Assembly (NCBI RefSeq): GCF_001625305.1
Contig: NW_017804342.1
Span: forward strand, 867,601 to 931,600
Direction of reading: 5' to 3'
Length of the DNA stretch: 64,000 bases
Source of the DNA: Branchiostoma belcheri
Lineage: Eukaryota; Chordata; Leptocardii; Amphioxiformes; Branchiostomatidae
The notes beneath the pieces are model-generated. The model saw nothing but the letters and a program-made list of their open reading frames with translations. It had not been told where the DNA came from and searched no databases. This document shows, in pieces, positions 11,307 to 23,230 of this stretch. Both the position numbers and the translations under genes were made by a program. Each line of letters begins with the position of its first letter. Within the stretch, counting starts at the first letter, position 1.

Positions 11307-12273
11307 CTGAAATTGTGGGTGAAAAAAGTTGGTACTTTTCCTATAAACAATAGCAAACGTATGAAATAAATGACAAGAAGTCAATACCAGCTCAACAAAT
11401 TTATCTGGACAAATTAGAAAAAAAAACATGTACTCATTATTTCTTGTCAGTAGTCATTGGTATAGGTAGGGACCTACCCACCTCCACATATGTATGGTTA
11501 TAAAACCTTTCTTTACTAACTCGATAGAATGACTAGTAAGCTCAGCATGCATGCTATAAGCTAGATGACTGTTGGCACTTGTAAATGAATTGATGGATAT
11601 TTCCAGTCGATCTGGTCTTTTAACATCTTGCTAGATAATTATCTTATCTTGGATGTCCATCGCAAAGCAATGATGACGTCAATGGCGTCGAAAATATTAA
11701 TAATTATATGCATGCAAAATGTATTGTCATTATCATTTATGCAAAAGGCATTTAAAAGGAGTGTCATGAATGTATCAGATTTTGTTGAATGCCGAATGTT
11801 TATACTGAATGTAGAATGTGTTGCAGAATACAAATTGCATTTACTGTGCAAATTGCATTCACTAAATAATGTCAGTTCTTAATAAAGAAGTACCATACAC
11901 AGACTGTTTGCTTGACAACTTTTATTTCTCCTTTTGATGTGTTTTCATTCATAGCTTTCAAAGGCAGCTTATATACTACAATGTACAACCTCCTGTCAAC
12001 AGCAATTAACTGAACCATATATTGTCTCCAACAATGAAGCAAAACTGTTATGTGTAGCAGTTGCAGATTTGTTTCCTAGTTTCTTCCCAGGCTGAAAGGC
12101 ATCTAAGTAAGTCATTTCCCCTCTGCTCTTTCATACCTTAAGCTTGCTTCTGACTTGTTTTTTTTTTTTACAGAAAATGCATTGTGTAGGTTAGGGGATC
12201 TTGGGGAGCGGACCAAAGCTAACAAGGCTGGACTCCAGGCTACAGTGTAGGTAGCAACTTGAGAACAAAAAGA
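11307..12273. other. PINK1 3' untranslated/intergenic region
   Basis: No coding exon is recognised. TTTATT at 11921-11926 reads AATAAA on the minus strand, about 350 bases after the PINK1 stop, and is a plausible polyadenylation signal. Short local repeats (GAATGTAGAATG, CAAATTGCATT) occur near 11780-11870. Confidence 0.5.
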
Positions 12274-15200
12274 TCAACAAAATCTGAGCAAATGGAAAGC
12301 CTCCATCAGTTCCCCCACAGTTACGTTACACAAAAACTCTCTTTTCAGCAGATGCTCAGTGTTATCTGACCCCTGACCCCTCACTTTGTGACCCTTAACC
12401 TTTTCAAGCAGTGTGATTGCTGAAAGTTGCATAAGCCAACCAATCAGATCTTTAGAACTGGTCAGGTGACCACCATCCCACATGAGGAGATGGACCATGT
12501 TGGCAGCCACCCTGGCATTTGGTCTCTGTAAAACAAGTTACATGAAGTAAGCAGGCTTTCCTTACAAGATAAATGCTGAGAACATACAAGTATGGCCAGT
12601 ACAATGTATTGGCAATCCAAGCAAACATTTACAAGTACATGTAGTTAGCTGTTACACATTGTTAAAATGATTGTGCCACCAATGACATTTGAGTACTTCC
12701 TTACCAGATTTACCTTACCATAATAAAGAACATTTGGAGACATCTGTACAAATATACCCTAAGCTTGCAATTTTTGAGGACCTTAGACCTCACAAATTAT
12801 ACACCCAGTTCTTGATCCTTGATGCAAGGTAATGAAATTAATTGGCATGAGAGGGAACACAGCAGCCATTGAAACCAGGCACCACAGCTAGCGAAAAACA
12901 TTCTTTTGATCCTAATGTTTACTTAGAATTCCTTTCAGCCAAATTTGTGCAGGTTTATTTTCATGTGAACAGACTTTCTTCACAATGTTAGCATTGTGCC
13001 CACTGATTGAAAAGAAGAAAAGGCATGTAAGAGTACAGAGACTCTACACATACCTGTGTAGGGTCTCTCTTCAGCAGTAGTTTTACAATGTTGCAGAATT
13101 TCCCATCCGCAGAGCTGGGCAGTGGGGGCAGGTCAGCTTCCTTGAATGTGCAGGTGTTCAATCTGGTGCCAGCTTCACTCTTGTAGAAAGGGTTGGGCTG
13201 ACCCAGGATCTCATAGGCCAGTGCACCAACAGCAAACACGTCAGACTTTGTGTAGTCAACAAAGTTTCTTGGCCCTGGGACAGCAGTTGCCACCTGTAAT
13301 ACAAAAACAAGATGCTTAAATTGTGAAATATTCACGAAGGTCTTGTGTTCAAACATTTTTTTTCACATCTTACACACCTCAAACATGTGCCCAGCCTTAT
13401 ATTGCAAAGTAACAATGGCTGTTTTAAAAACAAACTGCTAGATACTCCTTTATTTTCTACCACAAACAAGGTCCCTATGAATCATTTTTCATAAGTTAGT
13501 CACATGGAAGTCTACAAAGACTACAAGGAATTATGACACTTTCATTGAAATAAGGAGTTTCAGTACTAACATATAGGGCTGACATATGTAGCTACTTTCA
13601 CAAAATATTCAAATGTGTAATGCAATCACAAATAATTTATAGGAAAATGATGTTGATCTTTTCTTTGTGATCTTTTTTTCTGTCACAGGCAGAATGACAT
13701 TTTTTTTGACATTGATGACTGATTTGGTCCTTTAACCTCTAGTCAGCAGTTTACACCTTCACCTGTACTGTGAGGGTCAATGACCTGAACACTATTAGAA
13801 AATGAAACCTACAAAACTGCTGTTATACTCAAAAGTATTATGAATGTTACTGAAATGTAAACATGCAAAATTGTGATGCCTGAATGTGGACAAAATTGTC
13901 TGCAGAGGATACGAAATGGACTGTTGGCTTTGGAGAAACCTTCAACCAAAACACCCCAAACTAGTATGTCGACCCCTGAAGAATGTGACAGCAACGCAGC
14001 TCCATTGTTGCCCTGCCATGGTTGAGATTTTTCCCTCAAGGCTTATAATGATTGATCACAATGACAAGTGGGCAAACATGTTGGCAGGTCACGTCTGAAA
14101 CTGTGCATGTAAGCTAAGTTTAATGAATCGTAGAGCTGATTTTTTTCCACTGGTGGTGACAAAGAAAGCAGACACTATGTACTAGCCTCTACGAGGCTTT
14201 GGAAGCAGCTGGAAAGAGTAAATATTGGCCAAATAGATAGATAAAACACCAGCCCCCACAATTTGTACTCCTTAAGCGGACCAACTCCCCTAGTATGTTA
14301 CCTGCCAGGCCTATTTTAGACTCATTTTCATCTGAGTCAAGTGAGGAAAGTCGTGTAAAGTGCCTTTCCCAAGGGCACAAGATCGGTGACAAGGTAGGAT
14401 TCGAACCCGGAACCTCTTGGGTTCAAGGCCGAACACACTACCGCTACGCCACACAACCCCACTGTTACATTATAATGTGATAGCATACAAGAGGTGCTTG
14501 TGATCACAGCGCCCCCTACCTCTGGAGCCATAAGTGCAGAGTTGCCGTCCCGTGTGTCCAGTTCTGAGTGAGGGAAGGGCACCTGGAGACTGTTGTCATT
14601 GTTACACAGGCAGCAGCCGAAGTCTGTCAGGATCAGTCTGGGACAGCAGTCTGGATAGAGAGGGTATATGAAGGGTCACATACAGACATCAATAAATCTA
14701 TCAAAGTTCATGAAAAAAGCTGAAAACAATTTCACCAGGATGATAGAGCATAGGGTTTACACTGTCCCTGGGCTCGAAATGCTTTTTTCTGTGTACCTGC
14801 AATGGGTGCAGGTAACATTGGAAACTACCTGCACCAGACAAATTTTACCTCCACCATGGAGAATTTAGGAAGCATGGATCACATTAATAACTGTTCAGAA
14901 ACCATTGCTATTATTTCTATTACTCTTCATAGACAGTCAGTACCGCTAATGAAAATCTACATTCACCTACATGTATGTTCCATGTAAACCCAGTAAATGG
15001 ATCAGTGCAAGTTAAATGCAGGTTGACATCAGAAAAACCTGCACAGCTCCAATTTTACCTGTAATATGGTGCATATGCACCCAATATTTCCTAGTTTAGG
15101 ATAGAACATAGAGGTGGACATTCCTTTCTAAAGGTACAGCAACCTGTAGCTACTTTATTCTATTGCAAAAGAATTTATCTAAAGTCAGAAAGTGTGCCTA

Positions 15201-18200
15201 ACCTCCATGGAGCTCCACAAGGATGTTGTCATTCTTCAGGTCACGGTGCGCTATCCCATGATCCACCAGGTGGGACACGCCCTCCAGTAGCTGGGCAACC
15301 ATCGCCATGGCAACCCTGGAACTCGGTGTGTTGGTTTCAAGGTATTCCTTCAGTGTCACTGGGTACCTATTGTGTGCAAAAAATAGAAGAACTTCAAGTA
15401 AGACCAGCAAGGTGGTCTATCTTCTGGTTAGCATTGTTGATTCTGAAGGTTCTGGGTTTGAATCCCAGGGAGCAGGCCAAACTGTTTTTTGGAAAGGCAT
15501 TTTACGCTTATTTCCTGTTGTCTAAATGAGTACGTAGCATCAGTTAGGGACATCCTCTCAGGTGGGACATCAAGCTGGAGGTCTCTTTTTGAGGGCAGCC
15601 ACACCGGAAGTTCACGTTATTTATCAAAGACCCCACCGGACTAAAAAGAGTAGGGGTCCTTCCCCCATGTGAGTGATACAAACCTTGCAGTCTGGTCTTG
15701 TATCTAATAAACAAAACTAGTGTGTTACGCCTAAAGGGTAAACATAAAAATCCTCACCGTTTCATGACGATGAAGAGAGTCATGTTCCTGCCGAAGCCCT
15801 CGGGGTTGAACCTGGCGGGCAGGGCTGCTGGGTAGTTCTGCATGGCGTCAGGCAGCAGGGGGACTGTGTCTGTAAACACTGTCAGCATCTCGATGATGTT
15901 AGGATGGGGCGGCAGACGCTTCTTCTTCACACGGTTCCTGTTTAGAGAGGAAAGAAATACATGTATGTAAATATCACAAACCACTACACAGCATAAAAAG
16001 AATGCAAGCTGCAATACCTTTCAAAGAATGTTGTTAGACTCTCTAGTTTCATTTACATGTATATGCTCAGTAATAGTGTTAAAGACTTATGGAAAGAGTA
16101 GGGGTCCTTCCTGGTGTCAGTGGATCAAAACCATTCCAGTCTATTGGGTGTAGTGTCTCTATCAATGCGTAGAAGAGATGCTCTTCCAGTAACCCTAACA
16201 AGACTGGTGCCTGGCCTTGCAATGAGCAAATTCAGTTTAAGCAAAATCACTTTGGGGCAACCTTATAATACTACCACATTAATGGCTCCAACCATGAGGA
16301 GTTGCAAAAAAAGCCCCCTCCTTACCCATTCTCCCAGTCCCTTCCCATGATCCTCCCGTTGACCTTGACCTGTCTGGCAGGTACGACCTCCCTTCTCATC
16401 TCCCGCATGATGGCCTGACTGCACGACTCCACCTCCAGGTTAAACACCATCTTCACTGCCAGGGAGGGGCAATCGCCATGGCAAGTGGCAGGATGATTGA
16501 CAGCTCCTGTGGCAGGCTGCTCCTCAGGTTCAGGGATGACACTGTTGTTGTTAGATGGCTCCTGTTAGGAAAGAGGGTGAGTTTTTAGACTCCTTAGCTT
16601 TCTGTTTCAAAAAGAATCATCAGATAAGTGAAAGGTAAACTGGATCACCTGTGTCTGTTCTTCTGTTTCCTCCATGTTTCTGTTCCCATCATCCTTCAGA
16701 CTGGCCTCATACACCACAGCGTTACAGCCCTGTCCCACACACTCTCCCAGTGCAAAGTCATCCAGCTGGTACTCTTTACCTGGCTTCAGCAGGGACAGGG
16801 AGCCTCGCAGTTTGGGCATGAAGGGATGGAAGATGGCCTAACAATACAAGTATGAAAATAAGTGTATTTTATTATCAAGTTATACCAGCCTTCAACAGGG
16901 AAGGGATGCCTTCTTAGTTTAGGTATGAAAGGATAGAAGATGGCTTGCATGACAGTGCAGGTGAAGAAACAAGTGCTTACTTCTAATTTAGACTAAGTTA
17001 CTGTCCTTCTATTAAGTAACACACTTTGCAAGAAATTATTCCAATCAAGGATTGACCATAACATAAGCAAGTGATACAATGATCTCCTATTTTCTTACTT
17101 AGCTACAAAGACAGGTGCTTATTGTTCTTTAGCTCTTCCCAAATTTGGTTCTTGTGAACAGTTTTGGAATGACTGACAACAACCAACATGAAGTCATGAC
17201 CTACCCTGATGTCCTTACAGAGTGAATCACAGTGTTCTTCAGCCTCTTTGTCACTGTTTGACACGGCGCTGGCGTAGGCCAGGCCCACAAAGGCAAAGAT
17301 GGGGATCTGGTTGTGAGACGGGCTGCGATATGCCAGCAGGCGCAAGGCGGCGCTTCTACGCAGGGTGGCAGCAAGACTGTTGATTTGCTTCGGCAGCAGG
17401 ACTCTGGGTAAAAAAAGAAGAAAAAGAAACACTGACTTGAACTGACTGCACAGACACCAATATATAATTTTTCCCCCTACAATCCCCCAATGGAATGCCC
17501 TGCTTGGTTGGGTACTTACAGATTGACCACAGGTGAGTCATTCCGAGCCATGCTAGAACCTCTGCCGGCCCTAGCCTGGGGCCACAATCAACCAACCCCC
17601 ACCCAACTTTGTCTCTGAAGGTGTTAATGTTACTAGTACGTACATTTTAGTAAACTGGACCATTTATGGCCAGCGAACTCCCCTGGCCAGCTACGTTCTT
17701 TTTAGGCCAATTTCTACTATTTAATCAGCCTGTAAAGGAGTATGGTGGAGACTAGAACTTGCATACCTGGTAAAGAATGATGGTGCTTGTTGCTGTGTTG
17801 TAGTGACAGTAGTGACAGCCTGTGGATGTCTGCCTGGTACCTGGTGTAGCCCTGCCTTCTGTTCGACCCTGTGTCGGATGGTGTGGAGGGTCTGCCGAGA
17901 GCCCTGGGCCACTCCACGGGCCAGCTAGGATGGGACAGAGGGATGGAGAGTTGGAGTTATGTTCACATTACATGGCTTAAATCACTTGCAAAATAACAAA
18001 TAAAAATATTGACACAAAAATGATCATAACATCTATGTTTCCTGTGTGTTGTGTACTAAATTATGTAGTTAGGCTGGTCAATAAGAGCAAAATGATTTTC
18101 ACTGAACTAGGGTGGGTGAGTAGGTATGAGGGGAGAGGTCAGAATCCCCTTTCACCATTACTTTTAGGCATTGATGACAGTAAAATTGTAACTCAGACAA

Positions 18201-18467
18201 GCACAAATATTACTAACACGTTAGTATAGTAGTATGCTGAAATCTTACATGACTGGGTCAAGTTTGAACGACATGAAAATAGTTTCGACAAAAGTTGTCA
18301 TTTAAAATAAAGAATTCCAAAATAACTTACAGCTGCTACATTTCTTTCTGCATTTCTTCACAATAAATCCAAAGCCAAACATACAGGCTGAGTTACTGGA
18401 CAGGTATATTTACCTGTACGGCCCGTTCTACCAGGTTCTTCACGCCCATCAGCCTCTCCTTGGCCAT
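12274..18467 (-). CDS. PINK1: PINK1, mitochondrial Ser/Thr kinase
   Basis: Ten exons in consistent phase: 18414-18467, 17767-17924, 17205-17403, 16649-16837, 16326-16561, 15758-15937, 15203-15366, 14520-14650, 13054-13293, 12274-12525; about 600 aa (human 581). PINK1 is imported into healthy mitochondria and degraded; on damaged mitochondria it accumulates on the outer membrane and phosphorylates ubiquitin and Parkin. Visible landmarks are a basic N-terminus, a hydrophobic segment [15 protein letters not shown] (membrane stop), a glycine loop [15 protein letters not shown], the ATP lysine in LAVKM, a PHPNII helix, the catalytic [13 protein letters not shown] in [13 protein letters not shown], and the PINK1-specific C-terminal extension starting [12 protein letters not shown]. 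The inserted Asn/Glu/Pro-rich segment before the lysine is the usual PINK1 insertion region. An in-frame stop precedes the chosen ATG at 18467. Introns hold two SINEs. Confidence 0.95.
14184..14310. mobile_element. Partial MITE, family A
   Basis: It starts TAGCCTCTACGAGGCTTTGG and continues with TTGGCCAAATAGATAGATAA and GCGGACCAACTCCCC blocks shared with the 43.1 kb copy. It lies in a PINK1 intron directly beside a SINE on the opposite side. Confidence 0.6.
14336..14462 (-). mobile_element. tRNA-derived SINE head (minus)
   Basis: On the minus strand the sequence reads GTGTGGCGTAGCGGTAGTGT (A-box-like) and then GGTTCCGGGTTCGAATCC (B box), followed by a SINE body including CTTGGGAAAGGCACTTTAC. 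The internal RNA polymerase III boxes with the pol III spacing mark a tRNA-type SINE rather than a real tRNA: there is no complete cloverleaf. It is intronic in PINK1. Confidence 0.75.
14768..15085. repeat. Dispersed repeat, family D (CCTGCAC blocks)
   Basis: Blocks GGGCTCGAAATGC, ACCTGCAC, CCTGCACAGCTCCAATTTTA and CTACATTCACCTACATGTA recur at 63600-63785 and partly at 61410-61500. The end GGGCTCAAAATGC also appears near 61880. It is non-coding and sits in a PINK1 intron. Confidence 0.55.
15404..15715 (+). mobile_element. tRNA-derived SINE
   Basis: The plus strand carries GGTGGTCTATCTTCTGGTTA (A-box region) and GGTTCTGGGTTTGAATCCC (B box), then the body with GGAAAGGCATTTTACGC and CAGCCACACCGGAAGT, and a tail AGAGTAGGGGTCCTTCCCCC. 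The same organisation is seen at 59030-59325. It is intronic in PINK1, between exons 6 and 7. Confidence 0.75.
16088..16180 (+). repeat. SINE tail fragment
   Basis: It contains GAGTAGGGGTCCTTCC and a CAGTCTATTGGGT stretch resembling the end of the 15404-15715 SINE, without the tRNA-like head. It is intronic in PINK1. Confidence 0.4.
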
Positions 18468-19232
18468 CCCAGGCTGGGCCCACAAAACTGGCCCGAGCTT
18501 CCCCGCAAGGAAGCTCGTAACCTCGGGGACCGGCACTTTGGCTTCTTAGTTTAGCGCGTTTGACGTCAAAAATGATAGAATGAGGCTTTGGTGCCCCAAA
18601 GGGGCCCAAGAAAACGGCCCAACAACGGCAAGCGACTTGTTCCTACGCAGTCCGAGTTGTTTGGGGCTAAAAATAGAGATGACGTTTGGAAGAAAGGTGA
18701 GAATGAGGGCGATGAAATGTTGCTTTGTAATCAACAAAATAATGCAGTTCATAAAATATGTGAGTAGAATTCACTTGAATACGACAAAAATTTAGAAAAA
18801 TTTAAAGTGTATTTTTCAATCTTTATCATCTTGTGTCACGTTGAAATACGTGTATCATCAACATATTAGGCCATATTATTCATCTTTCCCTGCCATCTTT
18901 AGACTAGTGCATTTACATTTATAGGGGAGATATTTAAAATAATTGCTGTCAAAATAAGCCATAAATGTATACGTCTAACATCATATTATGCAAATTATTT
19001 CAATACGTATATGATTTTATCTCTATAAAAATTATTGTAGAGTTGTGTAGTTGCCCAAAGACATTTTGAAATGAACTCCCCTATTTTACGAGTGGACTAT
19101 TCTGTTGACCTCTGAACTTTCAACAATTTGAAAACTTTCTTCGCTACCGGTGTACGTAAGCCTGAATTTGTCTGTAAAAACGCATTTAATCGCTGGACGA
19201 TCGTTTTGTTCTGTGACCGGTGAGATACAGCT
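18468..19232. promoter_or_regulatory. Shared bidirectional promoter region of PINK1 and RANGRF
   Basis: Only 765 bases separate the PINK1 ATG (minus) from the RANGRF ATG (plus), with no repeat or other gene between. The end nearest PINK1 is GC-rich and the middle AT-rich. A CRE-like TGACGTCA occurs near 18560 (in TTTGACGTCAAAAATG). No TATA box is obvious for either gene. That it is shared is inference from spacing. Confidence 0.5.
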
Positions 19233-21468
19233 ATGAGCGGAGAAGGGCAGGGGGAAGAGAAGGGCTTGTACGGCGGAGCGATGTGCGCGTTTCTGCCGCC
19301 GGACGCGAAAGATGTTAGGTGCGTATCGTTGAAGGGGGAGGGGAGTTTTTGAATCCGTTCCATACTAGTATGTGGGCTTGTGGAAAAGGAAAGCCAGTAA
19401 TCATCTATAGAGACACCGTAACAACAGCTAAGATCATGTGTAGCACTAGCCCCGGAGAACTTTTTATGTCAATAATTGTCTGAAATTATGCATCAGCCTC
19501 TGAGGAATCTTATTTGACTCTAAAGACAACTGTATGTGAGTCTGCTGAAGGATACTAGCACTAGTAGTGGAGACATCTCTGAAACGTCTTTAGGGAATTT
19601 ATCCAATTGATTTGTTTTACATCATGTAATGTTCTACCTGGATGCCCCCTTCCGCATGTAAATGATCATGGTTTTAACATGATACTGATTTGCACTGTTA
19701 GCTTACTACGGGACATCCCAGACAACCAGGAGGTTTTCAGCCACGCCTGCACAGACCAGAGCTTCATCATCGAGATTGTAGAGTTCCAGCAAGTCCCAGA
19801 TCAACAGGCTGCAAAGTAAGGATACAGTTCTGGTTACACAGTGTTATCCTGAATATAAAAACTATTGAGAAAAGTTCTTAACTTAAAAGAGTTGATATCC
19901 AAAATATGACATTTACAATGATTTTGAACATCTGAGCTATGAAATATTTTCCACCTTAATAAATTTCTCATGGTCATAAGCATTTTTTTCAAATGTTAAT
20001 TCTTAAAACCATTATAACAGCTAATAGTTGACAAACTAAACAGGACGTCAATTCATCTTCTGTACTAGTAAGTGGACCTGCATTCACAAATTCCCTTTCA
20101 GCTCTCTAAGGCAATGTTTGCTAAACAAACTAAAAAGAAAAAAGAAAATTGTACTAAGTAGCTTTATAGACAACTGACATTTAAATAGTTATCCCATCTT
20201 TCCCTGTAGGTACCATTTTGAAGACATTGCTTCCAGTAATGAGGCTGTTGGACCAGACCACTGCCAGGTAGAGTGTGTAGAACAGATCCCTCTGGACCAG
20301 ACAGGCATGCATCAGTGAGTGTTTGTTTGTTTGTTTGTTTGTTTGTTTGTTTGTATTGCTGTTAAGTTTTGTATCACACATAACTGATAAACAGTCTGTC
20401 AGTAATGTGTAACCCACCAGTTTTGCAAGTGTGGTTAGTACAAGATATAAGATTTGACTGATAGGATTGACCCCTACTGTTACATATAAGTATGCTATGT
20501 TCTTCTGTGTGCTGAAGATGTACTCAAAACATTCACTTATCAGAGAAAACACAGTGCCTTTCAATGTGTGATTATTTTGTGCTTATTGAATGACAATGTT
20601 ATTTCTCTGCCCAGATGCAGCACGGCCTGGCTGCTATCAGGAAAACAACAGGTGGCAAAGTTCAATGAAGGAGTGAGTCAACTGCGTTTACTATACTTGG
20701 TGATAGTTCAATGTTGGTTTCTTTTCCAGTGACAAGTGAGCTTTACTATGCTTTTGTATAGAGCGAAATTGGCCATCTTGTTAGCTCAGCAACAACAAAA
20801 TCCAAGCAGAAGTCCATTAATGCACTATAGTTTTTTCAGCACCAAGGAAAGGGATAGCTTGATCAGACAGAGTTAATTAGCACCAAGGACAGGGAAAGCA
20901 ACTTGTATGTCAAAGTGACCCAAAAATTGCAGTACTTTTAGTAAACATTTACTTTAGTACCTTGGATACAACAAGAGGAAGTTTACATTGTAAATATTTA
21001 ACAGCAATGTGTTGGAAAAAATCTTTAAACATTGATTTGATTTTTTTCACTAACATTTCTCAGGTGGAAGCCAGGAACTGTGTGAATATCTATCTTGCCC
21101 TGTTCAGACTACCCCAGCATGGCACTGACATACTGGTCACCTTTAATGACCCTACACAAATTAGGTGAGTTGAGGGACATGATACAATGACTAAACATCA
21201 CTGTTAGATGAATGGGAAGACTGTAACAACTTGGGCGACAACGAATTTCTTCATCTCTTGTCATCAAAATAGGAGTATTTTGGTGTTAATTCAGAACCTG
21301 AATAGCTATATATAGTATATGTAAAGTTTTTTGTTTGGCAAATCAGAAAAAAAGAAGCAAATGTATTTTAGACATAAGTGAAGGTTCCTCAAGCAAATTC
21401 ATATCCAGTTGCTTGAGTAACTGTTTTTATGTGTATTTACACACACACTCACTTACTCACTCACTCAC

Positions 21469-21519
<51 letters not shown>

Positions 21520-21806
21520 ATCAATCAGTCAATCAATCAACCAATCAATCAATCCTCTTCTGAACCTAAAAATCAAAATACAAATGTATATAGTAGTATA
21601 GCCATTGCTGAGGAATGGATCCTCTCTAACAGTCTAAGTAGACACAACATGTATATTATAACCCTAATAATGTTTGCTGTTGTTTGTCCAGCCCATTGAG
21701 CAGTAGTGCCCAGCAGCAGTCTGGAGTGGACAGTGACTGGACTCTGGACCAGTTCAAGGCAGTTCTACAGACACTCAGGATAGTCGATGAAGGCCTGTTT
21801 GCTTAA
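19233..21806 (+). CDS. RANGRF: RANGRF / MOG1 Ran guanine-nucleotide release factor
   Basis: Six exons in consistent phase: 19233-19318, 19702-19815, 20210-20314, 20615-20672, 21064-21164, 21692-21806; 192 aa (human 186). MOG1 proteins bind Ran GTPase and promote nucleotide release in nuclear transport; in vertebrates RANGRF also aids surface trafficking of the cardiac sodium channel. Family signatures are LYGGAMCAFLPPDAKDVS at the N-terminus, RDIPDNQEVFSH, TDQSFIIEIVEFQ, RYHFED-like KYHFEDIAS, WLLSGKQQVAKFNE and LALFRLPQHGTDILVTFNDP. ATG at 19233 gives the full family N-terminus. All introns are GT-AG. It is divergent from PINK1; AATAAA at 22736-22741 is a possible poly(A) signal. Confidence 0.95.
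20319..20354. repeat. (GTTT)n microsatellite
   Basis: About nine tandem GTTT/TTTG units lie directly after the RANGRF exon 3 donor. Confidence 0.9.
21436..21552. repeat. (CACT)n/(CAAT)n microsatellite
   Basis: A CACTCACT tract passes into a long run of AATC units with a few substitutions (TCGATC, TCAGTC). It lies in the last RANGRF intron. Confidence 0.9.
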
Positions 21807-23230
21807 ATAGACAATCTGGTGTGGCCTTCACTTCACTCAGTCCAGTAGCACGCCAGCCTTATGGGCAGTCAGACAGTTCACTAGATTTATCCATCTTTGG
21901 CAGTCCTCAGCCATTTTGGCCTTCTGACCACTCTATGATATCGTGTGGCCTAGTCTTCTAAATAAGTCATGTATAGATACGGGACAGATATCATTAGATA
22001 GCTTTAAACAATGTTTAGAGTTAGATGTTCAAGGTTTAGGTGTAACAAGTCGTTTGGTGTAATGTAGCCAGCTGCCGCCGCACTGTGTGCCTGCGAAGCT
22101 GGTGTGTTACGCCGAAGGGCAGTTATACCGGCTATATATATATAGATACAGACAGCCCTATGTTCTGACACTCGTATATTCCAACATCTGTACGTTCTGA
22201 CATAGGGTTGGGATTAGTGTGTTACACAATGCCTGATACAGTCATTGCATTGACTGATTCGGCCTCTGCCTCGAAAATTCATACTCTTCTACTTAGTAAG
22301 TAGAGAGAACCATGATACCGTGCATGCAGAAATTAACAGGATTAAGATGGTCAGAATTCTCCTGACATATAGGTGTTGGCCATGAAGCTTCTAGGGGCCT
22401 GACTATATCTTAGGCTTTGTAAGCCTTCCCAATTCATCAGTGATGTTGTTCTATGCAATAGTTTTAAGTTATAAGTATACATAGTACATGGTATCATAAA
22501 GAATCCTGTCAAAGTGTGAAGTGTTTATATTATATGTTTGTCTGCAAGTTGCCAATGAAGTTTTAGGAGTTAAAACCACAATGTAATATATTTTTTTGGA
22601 AGCAGTTTGGTTTTTAAAGGATAAGTTATATCTTAACCTGGAAAGAATAATTACAGACTGATGAGTTTTGTGCCAATTTGTGGTCTCCCTTGATAATTCT
22701 TTATTTATATATTATTTGTTGTCATCATTATTGAGAATAAATATAATCCATGAATGGTAACGTTTATGTGATAAATTACAAATGTGACAAATATGGATCA
22801 AAACAGCCAATTTTAAGATTTCAGCACAACTTACTGTACAAAGCACTTCTTGTACATATATATGTGGTGACTAGAATATAGGCGGCCATGATATCTGGCC
22901 TTTGACAGCTTTGACCTTAAGTTACTCAACTGTTCACCCTGTCATATACCCAGACCACAAAATGATGTAAAAATGTCACCCTGCAACGTGTAGACTGGTT
23001 TGATAAATGGAGTAACTTTCTTGGTTCATACCCAAATAGGACTTGTTAATGTAATCTAGATTACGTGGCTGCTGGTAGCTTTTTTAGATTTTGCAATCTG
23101 GATTTCTGATTTTTGTATGTCGTGATCTGGACATATGTTGTGGTCATGACCTTTGAGTGATGTATAGCTCTTGCATCATTGCTAAAACTGTTACCATCAT
23201 CATGAAGGAAATTGGAATTGCTTCATCTTT
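21807..23230. other. RANGRF 3' UTR and flank; repeat fragment near 22.0-22.15 kb
   Basis: No further exon is recognised. Near 22020-22140 a GC-rich block (GCTGCCGCCGCACTG, GGTGTGTTACGCCGAAGG) resembles the 3' end of a dispersed retroelement, but only one copy is in the window. AATAAA at 22736-22741 is the best polyadenylation signal. Confidence 0.4.

Noticed and set aside
14336..14462. tRNA-like A and B boxes
   Set aside because: No cloverleaf; SINE body follows, so not a tRNA gene.
21436..21552. Regular short direct repeats, CRISPR-like at first glance
   Set aside because: Simple AATC microsatellite without spacers, in a eukaryotic intron.
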